Positions 1 through 5,902 of a stretch of DNA of 7,501 nt are shown in pieces. Every line of letters starts with the position of its first letter. The first letter of the stretch is position 1. The DNA is taken from the NCBI GenBank assembly GCA_021299675.1, contig JAJTIF010000381.1, positions 1 to 7,501 on the forward strand, in the 5' to 3' direction. The notes beneath the pieces are model-generated. The model did not search any database. It was not told where the DNA came from and saw nothing but the letters and a program-made list of their open reading frames with translations. A program made the translations under genes and the position numbers. This DNA is from Pseudomonadota bacterium (lineage in GTDB: Bacteria > Bdellovibrionota > Bacteriovoracia > Bacteriovoracales > Bacteriovoracaceae).

Positions 1-1027
1 GGAGTGGCTGGAAAAGTACACCTTTCCGACTGAGACGCGCTTTGCTTCGAAGTCTTATGCACAAAAGAAAGCGAAGGCTTTCTTCAAAAAGCTCCTCTCC
101 ACTGGAACGCTCGGGGGTGCTTGTTATAGCTCTATCCACGATCACGCTCTTGAGTCAGCGATGAAAGAAGTCACCGGTGACGTCTTGATTGGGAACGTGC
201 TGATGACCATGAATTCTCCTAAGCAACTCACTCAAACTCCAAAACAAGCGACGGGATTGGCCTTGAAGCTGATGAAGAAATTTAAGCACCGCTACGTGCT
301 GACTCCGCGCTTTGCCATATCGACTGATCCTGTCACCATGAAGGAAACCTCACGCTTTGCGAATAAAAATAAAATCTACAAGCAGTCGCATCTCAGTGAG
401 ACCACGGCGGAGATTGATTTCGTCATGTCGCTTTACAAAGGGCGCACCGGTTTCAAAGGTGTTAAAAACTACACAGAGATTTATCATAAAGTAGGAATGC
501 TTGGTCCACGAAGTCTCATGGGTCATGCCATCCACCTGTCATCGAAAGAATTAGATCTTTTAAAAAGAACCAAAACCTCGCTGGTTCACTGTCCCACCTC
601 GAATGCTCCCCATAAGGAGCTGGGATTGGGGTCTGGATTACTTGATTTCAAAAAAATTGAACAGAAGAAAATTCCCTGGGCTCTTGGCAGCGACATCGGA
701 GGAGGCCCATTCCTTTCTATGCTGGATGTGATGCAGTCATTTGTGATGCAGAATAAAAAAGCCAAAAGGAAGAATGCCACCTATGTCAAAGCTCTTTACC
801 GAGCGACCTTAGCGGGAGCAGAGATCTTAGGAGTGCAGAAAAAAACTGGCAACCTGAGCAAAGGCAAAGAAGCCAATTTTATCGTTCTTCCCCTCAAGGG
901 GGTTCGTATCAAGGATGCGGAGTCTTGCCTGTCTCAGCTGCTCAGTTCTGAGAAGAAAAGATCGCGCTTCGATGCTTATGTCGAGAAGACCTTTTATCGT
1001 GGCAGTCAGGTGTTTAAGCGCTCATGA
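1..1027 (+). CDS. guaD: Guanine deaminase, 5'-truncated by window edge
   Basis: This amidohydrolase hydrolyses guanine to xanthine and ammonia in cytosolic purine salvage. The frame is open from base 2, giving 341 residues. Family members are about 440-450 long, so roughly 100 N-terminal residues are missing, including the HxH zinc motif. Visible family signatures are EWLEKYTFPTETRFA near the start, LTPRFAIS, QSHLSE (metal His at 389-391), MGHAIHLS (His at 524-526), HCPTSN, and GSDIGGG with the metal Asp at 692-694, followed by SMLD. All zinc ligands expected in this part are present, so the enzyme looks intact. WLxxYTFPxExRF and the LTPRF segment point to guanine deaminase rather than chlorohydrolase or cytosine deaminase relatives. 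Its stop overlaps the start of the next gene (ATGA), which implies translational coupling. Substrate assignment is by motif recall only. Confidence 0.9.
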   Translation, partial: EWLEKYTFPTETRFASKSYAQKKAKAFFKKLLSTGTLGGACYSSIHDHALESAMKEVTGDVLIGNVLMTMNSPKQLTQTPKQATGLALKLMKKFKHRYVLTPRFAISTDPVTMKETSRFANKNKIYKQSHLSETTAEIDFVMSLYKGRTGFKGVKNYTEIYHKVGMLGPRSLMGHAIHLSSKELDLLKRTKTSLVHCPTSNAPHKELGLGSGLLDFKKIEQKKIPWALGSDIGGGPFLSMLDVMQSFVMQNKKAKRKNATYVKALYRATLAGAEILGVQKKTGNLSKGKEANFIVLPLKGVRIKDAESCLSQLLSSEKKRSRFDAYVEKTFYRGSQVFKRS

Positions 1028-1383
1028 ACGTCATGTATGTCGATGACGAGAGCGACATCTTAGATCTGGCCCAAATGTTCTTTAAAGATCATGGGATCGA
1101 CATCGACACCTTTACTTCTCCTGTCGAAGCCCTGCAGATGGCTGCCCAGAAAAACTACAGCGTCATCCTCTCTGATGCCCGTATGCCAGAGATGAGTGGC
1201 TTTGATTTCTATGCGAAGTTAAGGGGAGATCTTGGGTTCAAAGGCCGCTTCATGCTGGTCTCTGGTCACTATGATTATAGCGACTCGGCTCAGGCACTTG
1301 AGGGCATCGATGGCATTATCCTCAAGCCGGTGGAGTTCGATCATCTGCTTTCACTGATTAAAAATTTAGAGCTCGATCGTTAG
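1024..1383 (+). CDS. Stand-alone receiver-domain response regulator
   Basis: This 119-residue protein consists of one CheY-like receiver domain with no output domain. The acidic pocket is Asp7-Asp8. The phospho-acceptor is Asp51 in LSDARMPEMSG, the switch residue is Ser80 in LVSG, and the conserved Lys101-Pro102 is present, so it should accept phosphate from a histidine kinase. The C-terminus stops right after the last helix. Its ATG lies in the ATGA overlap with the guanine deaminase stop; Met4 is a possible alternative start. No kinase or effector gene is adjacent, so its partner is unknown. It could act by protein-protein contact, as CheY or Spo0F do, or be an intermediate in a phosphorelay. 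Its last 18 bases overlap the 3' end of the exonuclease gene on the other strand. Confidence 0.88.
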   Translation: MNVMYVDDESDILDLAQMFFKDHGIDIDTFTSPVEALQMAAQKNYSVILSDARMPEMSGFDFYAKLRGDLGFKGRFMLVSGHYDYSDSAQALEGIDGIILKPVEFDHLLSLIKNLELDR

Positions 1384-2124
1384 TGAAAGAGGGCAGTGGT
1401 CTGAGCCAAAGACATCATCATGGATTTGGCAATCCCGCACTTTCTTGAGTAGCTTTTCGTCGATGATAAAGTAGTCAATCCTCCAGCCGATATTCTTCTC
1501 ACGGCATCCTGCTCGCTGACTCCACCAGGTGTATTGCACCTTTTCTGGGTGGAAGTGGCGGTAGGCATCAACAAGGCCATGAGCTTCGAGCTTGTCGTGA
1601 AATGCACGTTCTATCTCGAGGAAGCCAGTGGTCTTGAGATTCGATTTCGGTCGTGCCAGATCGATCGAATGGTGGGCGGTGTTAAAATCGCCAGTGATGA
1701 TGACGGGCTTGTGCTTTCGAAGCTCTTGCACTTTAGCGAATATTTCTTCTGTGTATTTTAATTTGAAGGGAACACGAGCGTGGTCTCTTTGCCCATTAGG
1801 GAAATACGAATTCACAAGATAAAAGTTTTTATATTCTTGAATGAGCGTCCGGCCTTCATTGTCAAAACTTTTCTTTTCCAAAAAAAAAGTGTCAATGGTT
1901 TTTTCACGACTCCAGGTGGCAACGCCCGAATACCCTTTTTTTAGGGCCGTCGCATAATGCAAGGAAAATTTTTGGAAATTTAGTAATTCGGGGGGAAACT
2001 GATCTATATTTGCTCTCGTCTCTTGTAGGCATAGGATATCAGGGGATGTCCTAGTGAACCATTCAAGAAAACCTTTTTGGTATACTGATCTAATTCCGTT
2101 AACATTCCACGAAAATATTTTCAC
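1366..2124 (-). CDS. xth: Exodeoxyribonuclease III / AP endonuclease
   Basis: This 252-residue exonuclease/endonuclease/phosphatase-fold enzyme cleaves DNA 5' to abasic sites and removes 3'-blocking groups in base excision repair. The motifs are in order: SWNVNGIR (Asn7), LQET (metal-binding Glu35), GYSGVAT (64-70), NEGR (89-92), SYFPNGQ (Tyr107), GDFN (Asp146, Asn148), GWRIDYF, and GSDHCP with the catalytic pair Asp242-His243. Length and motifs fit the ExoA/XthA family, and it looks full length and active. The start is GTG at 2122-2124 with an AGGA Shine-Dalgarno ten bases upstream. The first half is noticeably A/T-rich and carries a run of nine A on the plus strand (1880-1888), coding TTT TTT TT within Phe-Phe-Leu. 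It converges on and overlaps the receiver gene by 18 bases. Confidence 0.95.
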   Translation of the reverse strand: MKIFSWNVNGIRSVYQKGFLEWFTRTSPDILCLQETRANIDQFPPELLNFQKFSLHYATALKKGYSGVATWSREKTIDTFFLEKKSFDNEGRTLIQEYKNFYLVNSYFPNGQRDHARVPFKLKYTEEIFAKVQELRKHKPVIITGDFNTAHHSIDLARPKSNLKTTGFLEIERAFHDKLEAHGLVDAYRHFHPEKVQYTWWSQRAGCREKNIGWRIDYFIIDEKLLKKVRDCQIHDDVFGSDHCPLSLTIEL

Positions 2125-2175
2125 AACACAATTTTCCTAGTCAGTATTTTTTTCAAACTCCGATATGATAGTCCT

Positions 2176-2219
2176 ACCATTTTTTTTCGGATGGAGAATG
2201 ACTTTCTGAAAAAAATGGT
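2176..2219. repeat. A/T-rich inverted repeat between xth and the XRE regulator
   Basis: The arms are ACCATTTTTTT (from 2176) and AAAAAAATGGT (ending at 2219): 11 matching bases separated by about 20. The element sits in the divergent spacer 45 bases before the XRE-family gene. It could be a binding site for that regulator or a hairpin at the 5' end of its mRNA. A TATGAT hexamer lies just upstream at 2164-2169, and its reverse complement TATCAT could serve the other direction, but neither has a clear -35 box. The symmetry is seen directly; any function is inferred. Confidence 0.4.
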
Positions 2220-2263
2220 TAGAATCGGCAATCACTGCATTTGATAGTTTTCTAGGAGAGGCC

Positions 2264-2596
2264 ATGCGCTGTTTTAAAAATATTGCTCTATTGATCCGTT
2301 CTCGTCGCATGAGTCACCCAAAAGGTTACTCCCAGTCTGAGCTCTCACACCTCCTTGGTTATAAGAATGGCCAGTTCATTTCAAACGTCGAAAGAGCACT
2401 CTGTAATATCCCACTCAAAATGCTTAAGCGCGTGTCTGAAGTTTTAGACATTCCTGCTGATGAACTCAAAGCGGCGATTCTAAAAGATCAGGAAGAAACA
2501 CTGAATAACTATCTCTATAACCTCAAGCCTTCTAAGAAAGAAAAAGCCCTCATGGAGGCAGCTGAGTTTTCTGCTACAGGTACAGACGGACTCTAA
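2264..2596 (+). CDS. XRE-family helix-turn-helix DNA-binding protein
   Basis: This is a 110-residue small transcriptional regulator, presumably a dimer. The N-terminal two thirds form a Cro/C1-type five-helix domain. Its helix-turn-helix runs from GYSQSELSHLLGY (about residues 21-33) through GQFISNVERALCNIP (about 36-50), with the family's typical closing helices LKRVSEVLDIPADEL. The C-terminal 40 residues (AAILKDQEETLNNYLYNL and a Lys-rich linker) are helical and not recognised; they could mediate dimerisation. The ATG is supported by AGGAGAGG immediately upstream. The gene is monocistronic and divergent from xth. The inverted repeat at 2176-2219 is a plausible autoregulatory site. Target genes cannot be read from the sequence. 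Similar short XRE proteins are, from memory, common in Bdellovibrio-like genomes. Confidence 0.85.
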   Translation: MRCFKNIALLIRSRRMSHPKGYSQSELSHLLGYKNGQFISNVERALCNIPLKMLKRVSEVLDIPADELKAAILKDQEETLNNYLYNLKPSKKEKALMEAAEFSATGTDGL

Positions 2597-2607
2597 GAGT
2601 ACGTCTG
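2583..2607. repeat. Hairpin with the XRE gene's stop codon in its loop
   Basis: CAGACG (2583-2588) pairs with CGTCTG (2602-2607). After one G-A mismatch, ACTC (2590-2593) pairs with GAGT (2597-2600). This leaves the stop codon TAA (2594-2596) as the three-base loop. No T-run follows directly, so it is not a classical intrinsic terminator. It may stabilise the mRNA 3' end, slow termination, or be chance. Confidence 0.5.
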
Positions 2608-2617
2608 CCAGTTCATC

Positions 2618-2640
2618 GAGAGCGGTCCGCTTCTCAATTT
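2618..2640 (+). terminator. Weak terminator-like hairpin between convergent genes
   Basis: GAGAGCG (2618-2624) pairs with CGCTTCTC (2628-2635) around a three-base loop, with one bulged T. An A/T-rich stretch follows (AATTTAAAAATATC) rather than a clean T-run. It lies in the 52-base gap between the XRE gene and the convergent basic-protein gene, where a terminator is expected, but the tail is poor. Confidence 0.3.
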
Positions 2641-2648
2641 AAAAATAT

Positions 2649-3272
2649 CTATTTCTTTTCGGCTTTGTAGGCGACGTAGTCATCCATGGTTCCCATGGTT
2701 TCTTCACGGTCCTGAGCATAGGCTTTGAAGGCTTCGATTTGCTCTTCAGTGAAGTGAGGGTCTTCAAATTCGCCTTCGAAGGAGACTTTCTCTGCCTCGA
2801 AAGGGAGTTCGTGATTTTTTGAGTAAGTGCTGTCTGGGTTATAGCGCTCAACGTGCTGGAGCAGTGCTGCTCTTTGTCGACCATCGAGTTTTTCTTCAAA
2901 TCGGCGAAGCTGTTCGATGGAAGCGAAGAAATTTCTTTCGAGTTTTTTGCGATGCCTTCCGTCATCGCGGTCAAAATCCTCCCAATACTTGCGTCTGTTG
3001 GTCAGATGTTGCTCAAGCAGATTGAGATATTTCTGAACCACCTGAGCAGGGCTGAGGGGACGACCCGAGCGCCGACGGCGTGATCTTCTGAAGCTTTGAT
3101 TACGAGACTCGGCGCTGCCAGCTGAGCCCTGTTGGGAGCCTGATCCTTGGGAAGCTCCCTGAGCCGATCCCTGAGGTCTAGGTCTGGATGACTGCTGTTG
3201 AGGTCTGGGACCAGCCTGGTTATTGTTTTGAGGACGACGAGGGCCTCTATGGCGACGCGAAGGATTATTCAT
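2649..3272 (-). CDS. Unrecognised protein with disordered Arg/Gln/Gly/Ser-rich N-terminus
   Basis: I do not recognise this 207-residue protein. Residues 1-60 are low complexity, built from Arg, Pro, Gln, Asn, Gly and Ser (SRRHRGPRRPQNNNQ, then QGS/AQG/SQG-type repeats). A very basic patch RRSRRRRSGR follows at 62-71. Residues 74-140 look helical and may be conserved (PAQVVQKYLNLLEQHL, LERNFFASIEQLRRFEEKL). The C-terminal 55 residues are Glu/Asp-rich, making the chain strongly bipolar in charge. There is no signal peptide, membrane segment or cysteine cluster. A basic disordered tail plus a small helical core suggests nucleic-acid or ribonucleoprotein binding. The layout resembles alphaproteobacterial DUF4167 proteins only loosely, and I do not claim homology. 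The ATG at 3270-3272 lacks a good Shine-Dalgarno. The gene is divergent from malate dehydrogenase. Confidence 0.72.
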   Translation of the reverse strand: MNNPSRRHRGPRRPQNNNQAGPRPQQQSSRPRPQGSAQGASQGSGSQQGSAGSAESRNQSFRRSRRRRSGRPLSPAQVVQKYLNLLEQHLTNRRKYWEDFDRDDGRHRKKLERNFFASIEQLRRFEEKLDGRQRAALLQHVERYNPDSTYSKNHELPFEAEKVSFEGEFEDPHFTEEQIEAFKAYAQDREETMGTMDDYVAYKAEKK

Positions 3273-3288
3273 ACAGTGCTCGATCGTA

Positions 3289-3302
3289 AAGCTTTAAAGC
3301 TT
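3289..3302. promoter_or_regulatory. 14-base perfect palindrome in the divergent spacer
   Basis: AAGCTTTAAAGCTT reads identically on both strands and contains two AAGCTT hexamers. It lies 17 bases upstream of the basic-protein ATG and 80 upstream of the malate dehydrogenase start. This is a sensible place for a dimeric regulator or an overlapping promoter. The symmetry is seen directly; an operator role is inference. Confidence 0.35.
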
Positions 3303-3348
3303 ACTTTGTCCACTTACAATTCACTCACACAATGCTCTGCATGTTAGA

Positions 3349-3376
3349 TATAATAAGCTGAATTTTTATCAGGGGG
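3349..3376 (+). promoter_or_regulatory. mdh -10 box and strong ribosome binding site
   Basis: A perfect TATAAT is at 3349-3354, which would start transcription near 3361. AGGGGG at 3371-3376 sits five bases before GTG 3382 and fixes that start. No TTGACA-like -35 lies at the right spacing. Instead the two similar blocks CACTTACAAT and CACTCACACAAT (3311-3333) occupy the region upstream, so an activator or an alternative sigma factor is possible. Confidence 0.55.
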
Positions 3377-3381
3377 TCTTT

Positions 3382-4371
3382 GTGACAAAAAAACGCGTTA
3401 AAGTTGCTGTAACCGGTGCTGCTGGACAGATTGGATATGCCTTACTTTTTAGAATCGCTTCAGGCCAGATGTTTGGACCTGAAACAGAGGTTGAGCTTCA
3501 GTTGCTCGAGCTTGAAGGTGCATTGCCTGCGCTCAAAGGTGTTGGGATGGAGCTCGATGATTGCGCCTTTCCACTCCTGCGCAACATCGTGATGACTTCA
3601 GATGTAAACGTCGCATTTAAAGATGCCAACTGGGTGATCTGTGTGGGTTCTGTCCCTCGTAAAGACGGTATGGAGCGCGCCGACCTGTTGAAAATCAACG
3701 GTGGTGTTTTCACAGCTCAGGGTCAAGCGATTGCCAAGAACGCTGCTCCTGATGTGAGAGTGTTTGTGGTCGGAAATCCTTGTAACACGAACTGTTTGAT
3801 TGCCATGAATAATGCAAAGGGTGTCCCAAGTGATCGCTTCTTCGCGATGACCACCCTCGATGAGAACCGCGCCAAGAGCCAGCTTGCTCAGAAAGCTGGA
3901 GTGCCAGTTTCTCACATCACCAACATGACCATTTGGGGTAACCACTCAGCGACTCAGTACCCTGACTTCACTAATGCCAAAATCGGTGGCAAAGCCGCGA
4001 GCAGCGTGATCACAGATCATGACTGGCTCAAGGGCGATTTCATTAAAACTGTTCAACAGCGTGGGGCTGCTATCATTAAGGCCCGCGGTGCGAGTTCTGC
4101 GGCTTCGGCAGCTAATGCTGTGGTCGACGGGATTAGAAACCTCGTCACTGAAACTCCAGCTGGTGAAACTTTCTCTATGTGCCTAGCCTCGAAGGGCCAA
4201 TACGGTGTTGATGCGGGATTGATTTTCTCGTTTCCTTGCCGAGTAGAAAACGGCACGCTGAAGGTCATCGAAGGTGTTAACCTAGATGAATTTTCAAAAG
4301 AAAAATTCAAAGCGACTCTAGAAGAATTACGTGGAGAGCGCGACTCTGTAAAAAGCATGAATCTCATTTAA
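3382..4371 (+). CDS. mdh: Malate dehydrogenase, cytosolic (type 2) class
   Basis: This enzyme reversibly oxidises malate to oxaloacetate with a nicotinamide cofactor in the citric acid cycle. The 329 residues match the family length. The dinucleotide-binding loop is TGAAGQIGY (11-19), and the beta-2 acidic residue region is LLELE (41-45), consistent with NAD preference. The mobile substrate loop is GSVPRKDGMERADLL with Arg93 and Arg99. GNPCNTN (131-137) follows, then TTLDENRAK with Asp160 and Arg163, and IWGNHSATQYPD with catalytic His188. GSxPRxDGMER and IWGNHS place it in the cytosolic/MDH1-like class rather than the lactate dehydrogenase-like MDH class. The GTG start is set by a strong AGGGGG. 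The gene has its own promoter and a hairpin ten bases after its stop, so it is probably monocistronic. Confidence 0.95.
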   Translation: MTKKRVKVAVTGAAGQIGYALLFRIASGQMFGPETEVELQLLELEGALPALKGVGMELDDCAFPLLRNIVMTSDVNVAFKDANWVICVGSVPRKDGMERADLLKINGGVFTAQGQAIAKNAAPDVRVFVVGNPCNTNCLIAMNNAKGVPSDRFFAMTTLDENRAKSQLAQKAGVPVSHITNMTIWGNHSATQYPDFTNAKIGGKAASSVITDHDWLKGDFIKTVQQRGAAIIKARGASSAASAANAVVDGIRNLVTETPAGETFSMCLASKGQYGVDAGLIFSFPCRVENGTLKVIEGVNLDEFSKEKFKATLEELRGERDSVKSMNLI

Positions 4372-4380
4372 GCCACTTAG

Positions 4381-4425
4381 GGAGGCCAGATGCATAAAAT
4401 CTGGTCTCCTGCCTCTCTCTTTGCT
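4381..4425 (+). terminator. Probable mdh terminator hairpin
   Basis: GGAGGCCAGAT (4381-4391) pairs with ATCTGGTCTCC (4399-4409). This is an 11-base-pair stem with a single G-T wobble and a seven-base loop, starting ten bases after the malate dehydrogenase stop. The tail TGCCTCTCTCTTTGCTT is pyrimidine-rich but is not a clean T-run, so termination may be partial. Confidence 0.6.
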
Positions 4426-4453
4426 TGCCAAGATTGCCCCTCTCTCCTATAAA
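4425..4453 (+). promoter_or_regulatory. Sigma70-type promoter candidate for speD
   Basis: TTGCCA (4425-4430) and TATAAA (4448-4453) each match the consensus at five of six positions and are separated by exactly 17 bases. Transcription would start near 4460, giving a leader of about 33 bases. It lies directly after the hairpin that ends mdh, which makes speD the head of its own unit. Confidence 0.6.
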
Positions 4454-4492
4454 ACCCTGATTAAAAATACCTATGATTTGAGGGCTAAGCTT

Positions 4493-5266
4493 ATGGTCGC
4501 AAAGACTGAGAAAGTGCAACTTTCTGGATTTAATAATCTCACCAAAATCCTGAGTTTTAATCTGTACGATTTCAACATCGCCATGAACGATCAGCAGCGC
4601 CAAGAATACATTGAGTACATTCATAATAAGTATTCAGCAGCGAAGATCCGTGACATCGCCCGGGAAATCTGTCGCATCATCGAAGCCAACATTTTGAATG
4701 AATCGATCCAGGACTATGAGCCGGTCGGAGCTTCTACTATGACACTCATGAGTGACGTCAAAGGCGGGAAGTGGGAAACCGGTGAGCAGGGAGCTGCGGC
4801 GGTAAAGATGCACCTCGATAAGTCACATATTTGTACTCATACTTACCCCGATGCCTCGGACCCAGAGGGGATTTGTACCTTCCGCGTTGATATTGATGTC
4901 GCCACTTGCGGAGAAATCATCCCGCTCCGTGCCCTCGAGTATATGTTCAATGCGTTTGAGAGTGACGTGGTCTATATTGACTACGTGGTACGCGGCTACA
5001 CCCGCCTCGATAACGGCAAGAAGATCTACAACGATCACTACTTCAACTCCATTCAAGATTTTATTCCCAAAGAAATCCTTGATCGCTACGTCTACCGCCA
5101 AGACATCAACATGGCTCACGACAACACCTGGCAGACGAAGATGATGATCAAGCAAATGGGACCAGAGAATTATCTCTTGGATCCTAAGGATGCCAACCAT
5201 CGTGACATCGATAAAAAAATGGCACTCTTGCAACAAGAGATGCGCGAAGTCTTTCACCTCAATTAG
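4493..5266 (+). CDS. speD: S-adenosylmethionine decarboxylase proenzyme, E. coli type
   Basis: This enzyme decarboxylates S-adenosylmethionine to supply the aminopropyl group for spermidine synthesis. It is made as a proenzyme that cuts itself to create a pyruvoyl cofactor. In the 257-residue reading the cleavage motif LDKSHICTHTYP puts the reactive serine at 111, with processing His116 and the catalytic Cys139 in ATCG. These fall one position short of E. coli Ser112, His117 and Cys140. LSGFNNLTKILSF near the N-terminus and NSIQDF and TKMMIKQ later also match the E. coli class, not the short archaeal/Bacillus class. I chose ATG 4493 because GAGGG lies eight bases upstream and the length then fits. 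A longer reading from TTG 4421 would add 24 unconserved residues and overlap the promoter. No spermidine synthase gene is in the window. Confidence 0.94.
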   Translation: MVAKTEKVQLSGFNNLTKILSFNLYDFNIAMNDQQRQEYIEYIHNKYSAAKIRDIAREICRIIEANILNESIQDYEPVGASTMTLMSDVKGGKWETGEQGAAAVKMHLDKSHICTHTYPDASDPEGICTFRVDIDVATCGEIIPLRALEYMFNAFESDVVYIDYVVRGYTRLDNGKKIYNDHYFNSIQDFIPKEILDRYVYRQDINMAHDNTWQTKMMIKQMGPENYLLDPKDANHRDIDKKMALLQQEMREVFHLN

Positions 5267-5275
5267 ATAGGTCTT

Positions 5276-5902
5276 ATGAAACTTATTATTCTTTTTTCTC
5301 TTATGTTTTCTGGTTCCTGTGCCCTTGCTCCGATGATGAGTCATCGTTCTGCAAAGACCATCGGTAAAGATAACAATCGCATCCAGGCCAATCCCGGTAT
5401 TTCGGTTTTGGGTGTAAGTTACGAGCGGGGAATAAGTGAGAACTGGGATCTCGGTGCGAGTCTCGAACAGCAGCTGGGATATGTGACATCAGTGTTTTCG
5501 AAGTATGCTCTCATTAACCAAGACCAGGGCGTGTCCTGGTCATTGTCTGGCGGGGGATTCGCGGGCAGTAGCATTGTTAATACGACAGGGGGCTACGCCG
5601 GTACAGTCTTGAGTTGGAAAAAAGACAATATCGAATTATTCATTTTCCCCAGACTCAACCACGTCAACTGGCACGGCACGAACCTGACGAAGGATCAAGA
5701 GGACGACATCTTCGTCGACATTGTGAATTCTGCCTCGGATGTCACGATCAATTACGTGCAGGTCAGTTTCGGCTTAAATTTCTACTCCAGCGGCGCGTTT
5801 AACATGGGCTTCGGCGCCAGCTACTTTAATTTCCTCGATAGCGGGAGCGTCTCTAGCAGTGACGCCTGGTTACCGGAAATCATGTTGGGCTGGAATTTCT
5901 AA
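5276..5902 (+). CDS. Predicted outer-membrane/lipoprotein-like beta-rich protein
   Basis: The function of this 208-residue envelope protein is not recognised. A hydrophobic leader (KLIILFSLMFSGSCALA, residues 2-18) indicates export. Cys15 in SGSC could be lipidated, though the lipobox lacks the usual Leu at -3; cleavage by signal peptidase I after ALA is the alternative. The mature part is rich in Gly, Ser and aromatic residues in alternating patterns. Candidate strands include GISVLGVSYERGI, WDLGASLEQQLGY, VSWSLSGGG, IELFIFPRLNHVNW, INYVQVSFGLNFY and FNMGFGASYF. It ends in LGWNF, and a terminal Phe is typical of outer-membrane beta-strand signals. The gene starts nine bases after speD and is probably co-transcribed, with a weak AGG just upstream. 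There is no evident biochemical link to polyamines. Its stop overlaps the convergent methyltransferase stop. Confidence 0.75.
   Translation: MKLIILFSLMFSGSCALAPMMSHRSAKTIGKDNNRIQANPGISVLGVSYERGISENWDLGASLEQQLGYVTSVFSKYALINQDQGVSWSLSGGGFAGSSIVNTTGGYAGTVLSWKKDNIELFIFPRLNHVNWHGTNLTKDQEDDIFVDIVNSASDVTINYVQVSFGLNFYSSGAFNMGFGASYFNFLDSGSVSSSDAWLPEIMLGWNF

Noticed and set aside
1880..1888. Nine-base homopolymer in xth as a phase-variation switch
   Set aside because: A housekeeping repair gene is an unlikely phase-variable target, the tract is short, and the gene is A/T-rich around it, so it is probably composition.
1930..1945. Run of seven A on the xth coding strand (CTA AAA AAA GGG) that could act as a slippery frameshift site
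   Set aside because: The zero frame continues through GYSGVAT and all later catalytic motifs, and no downstream structure or alternative product is evident.
3598..3945. A 115-codon minus-strand open frame inside mdh
   Set aside because: It is antisense to catalytic regions of malate dehydrogenase and has no family motif or ribosome site.
4421..4492. A 24-residue N-terminal extension of SpeD from TTG 4421
   Set aside because: It has no ribosome site, is not similar to the E. coli N-terminus, and overlaps the best promoter candidate. ATG 4493 has GAGGG at good spacing and gives the family length.
4823..5344. A 173-codon open frame on the minus strand across speD
   Set aside because: It lies antisense to strongly conserved SpeD motifs, has a His/Val-biased composition and no recognisable domain, and is best explained as a shadow.
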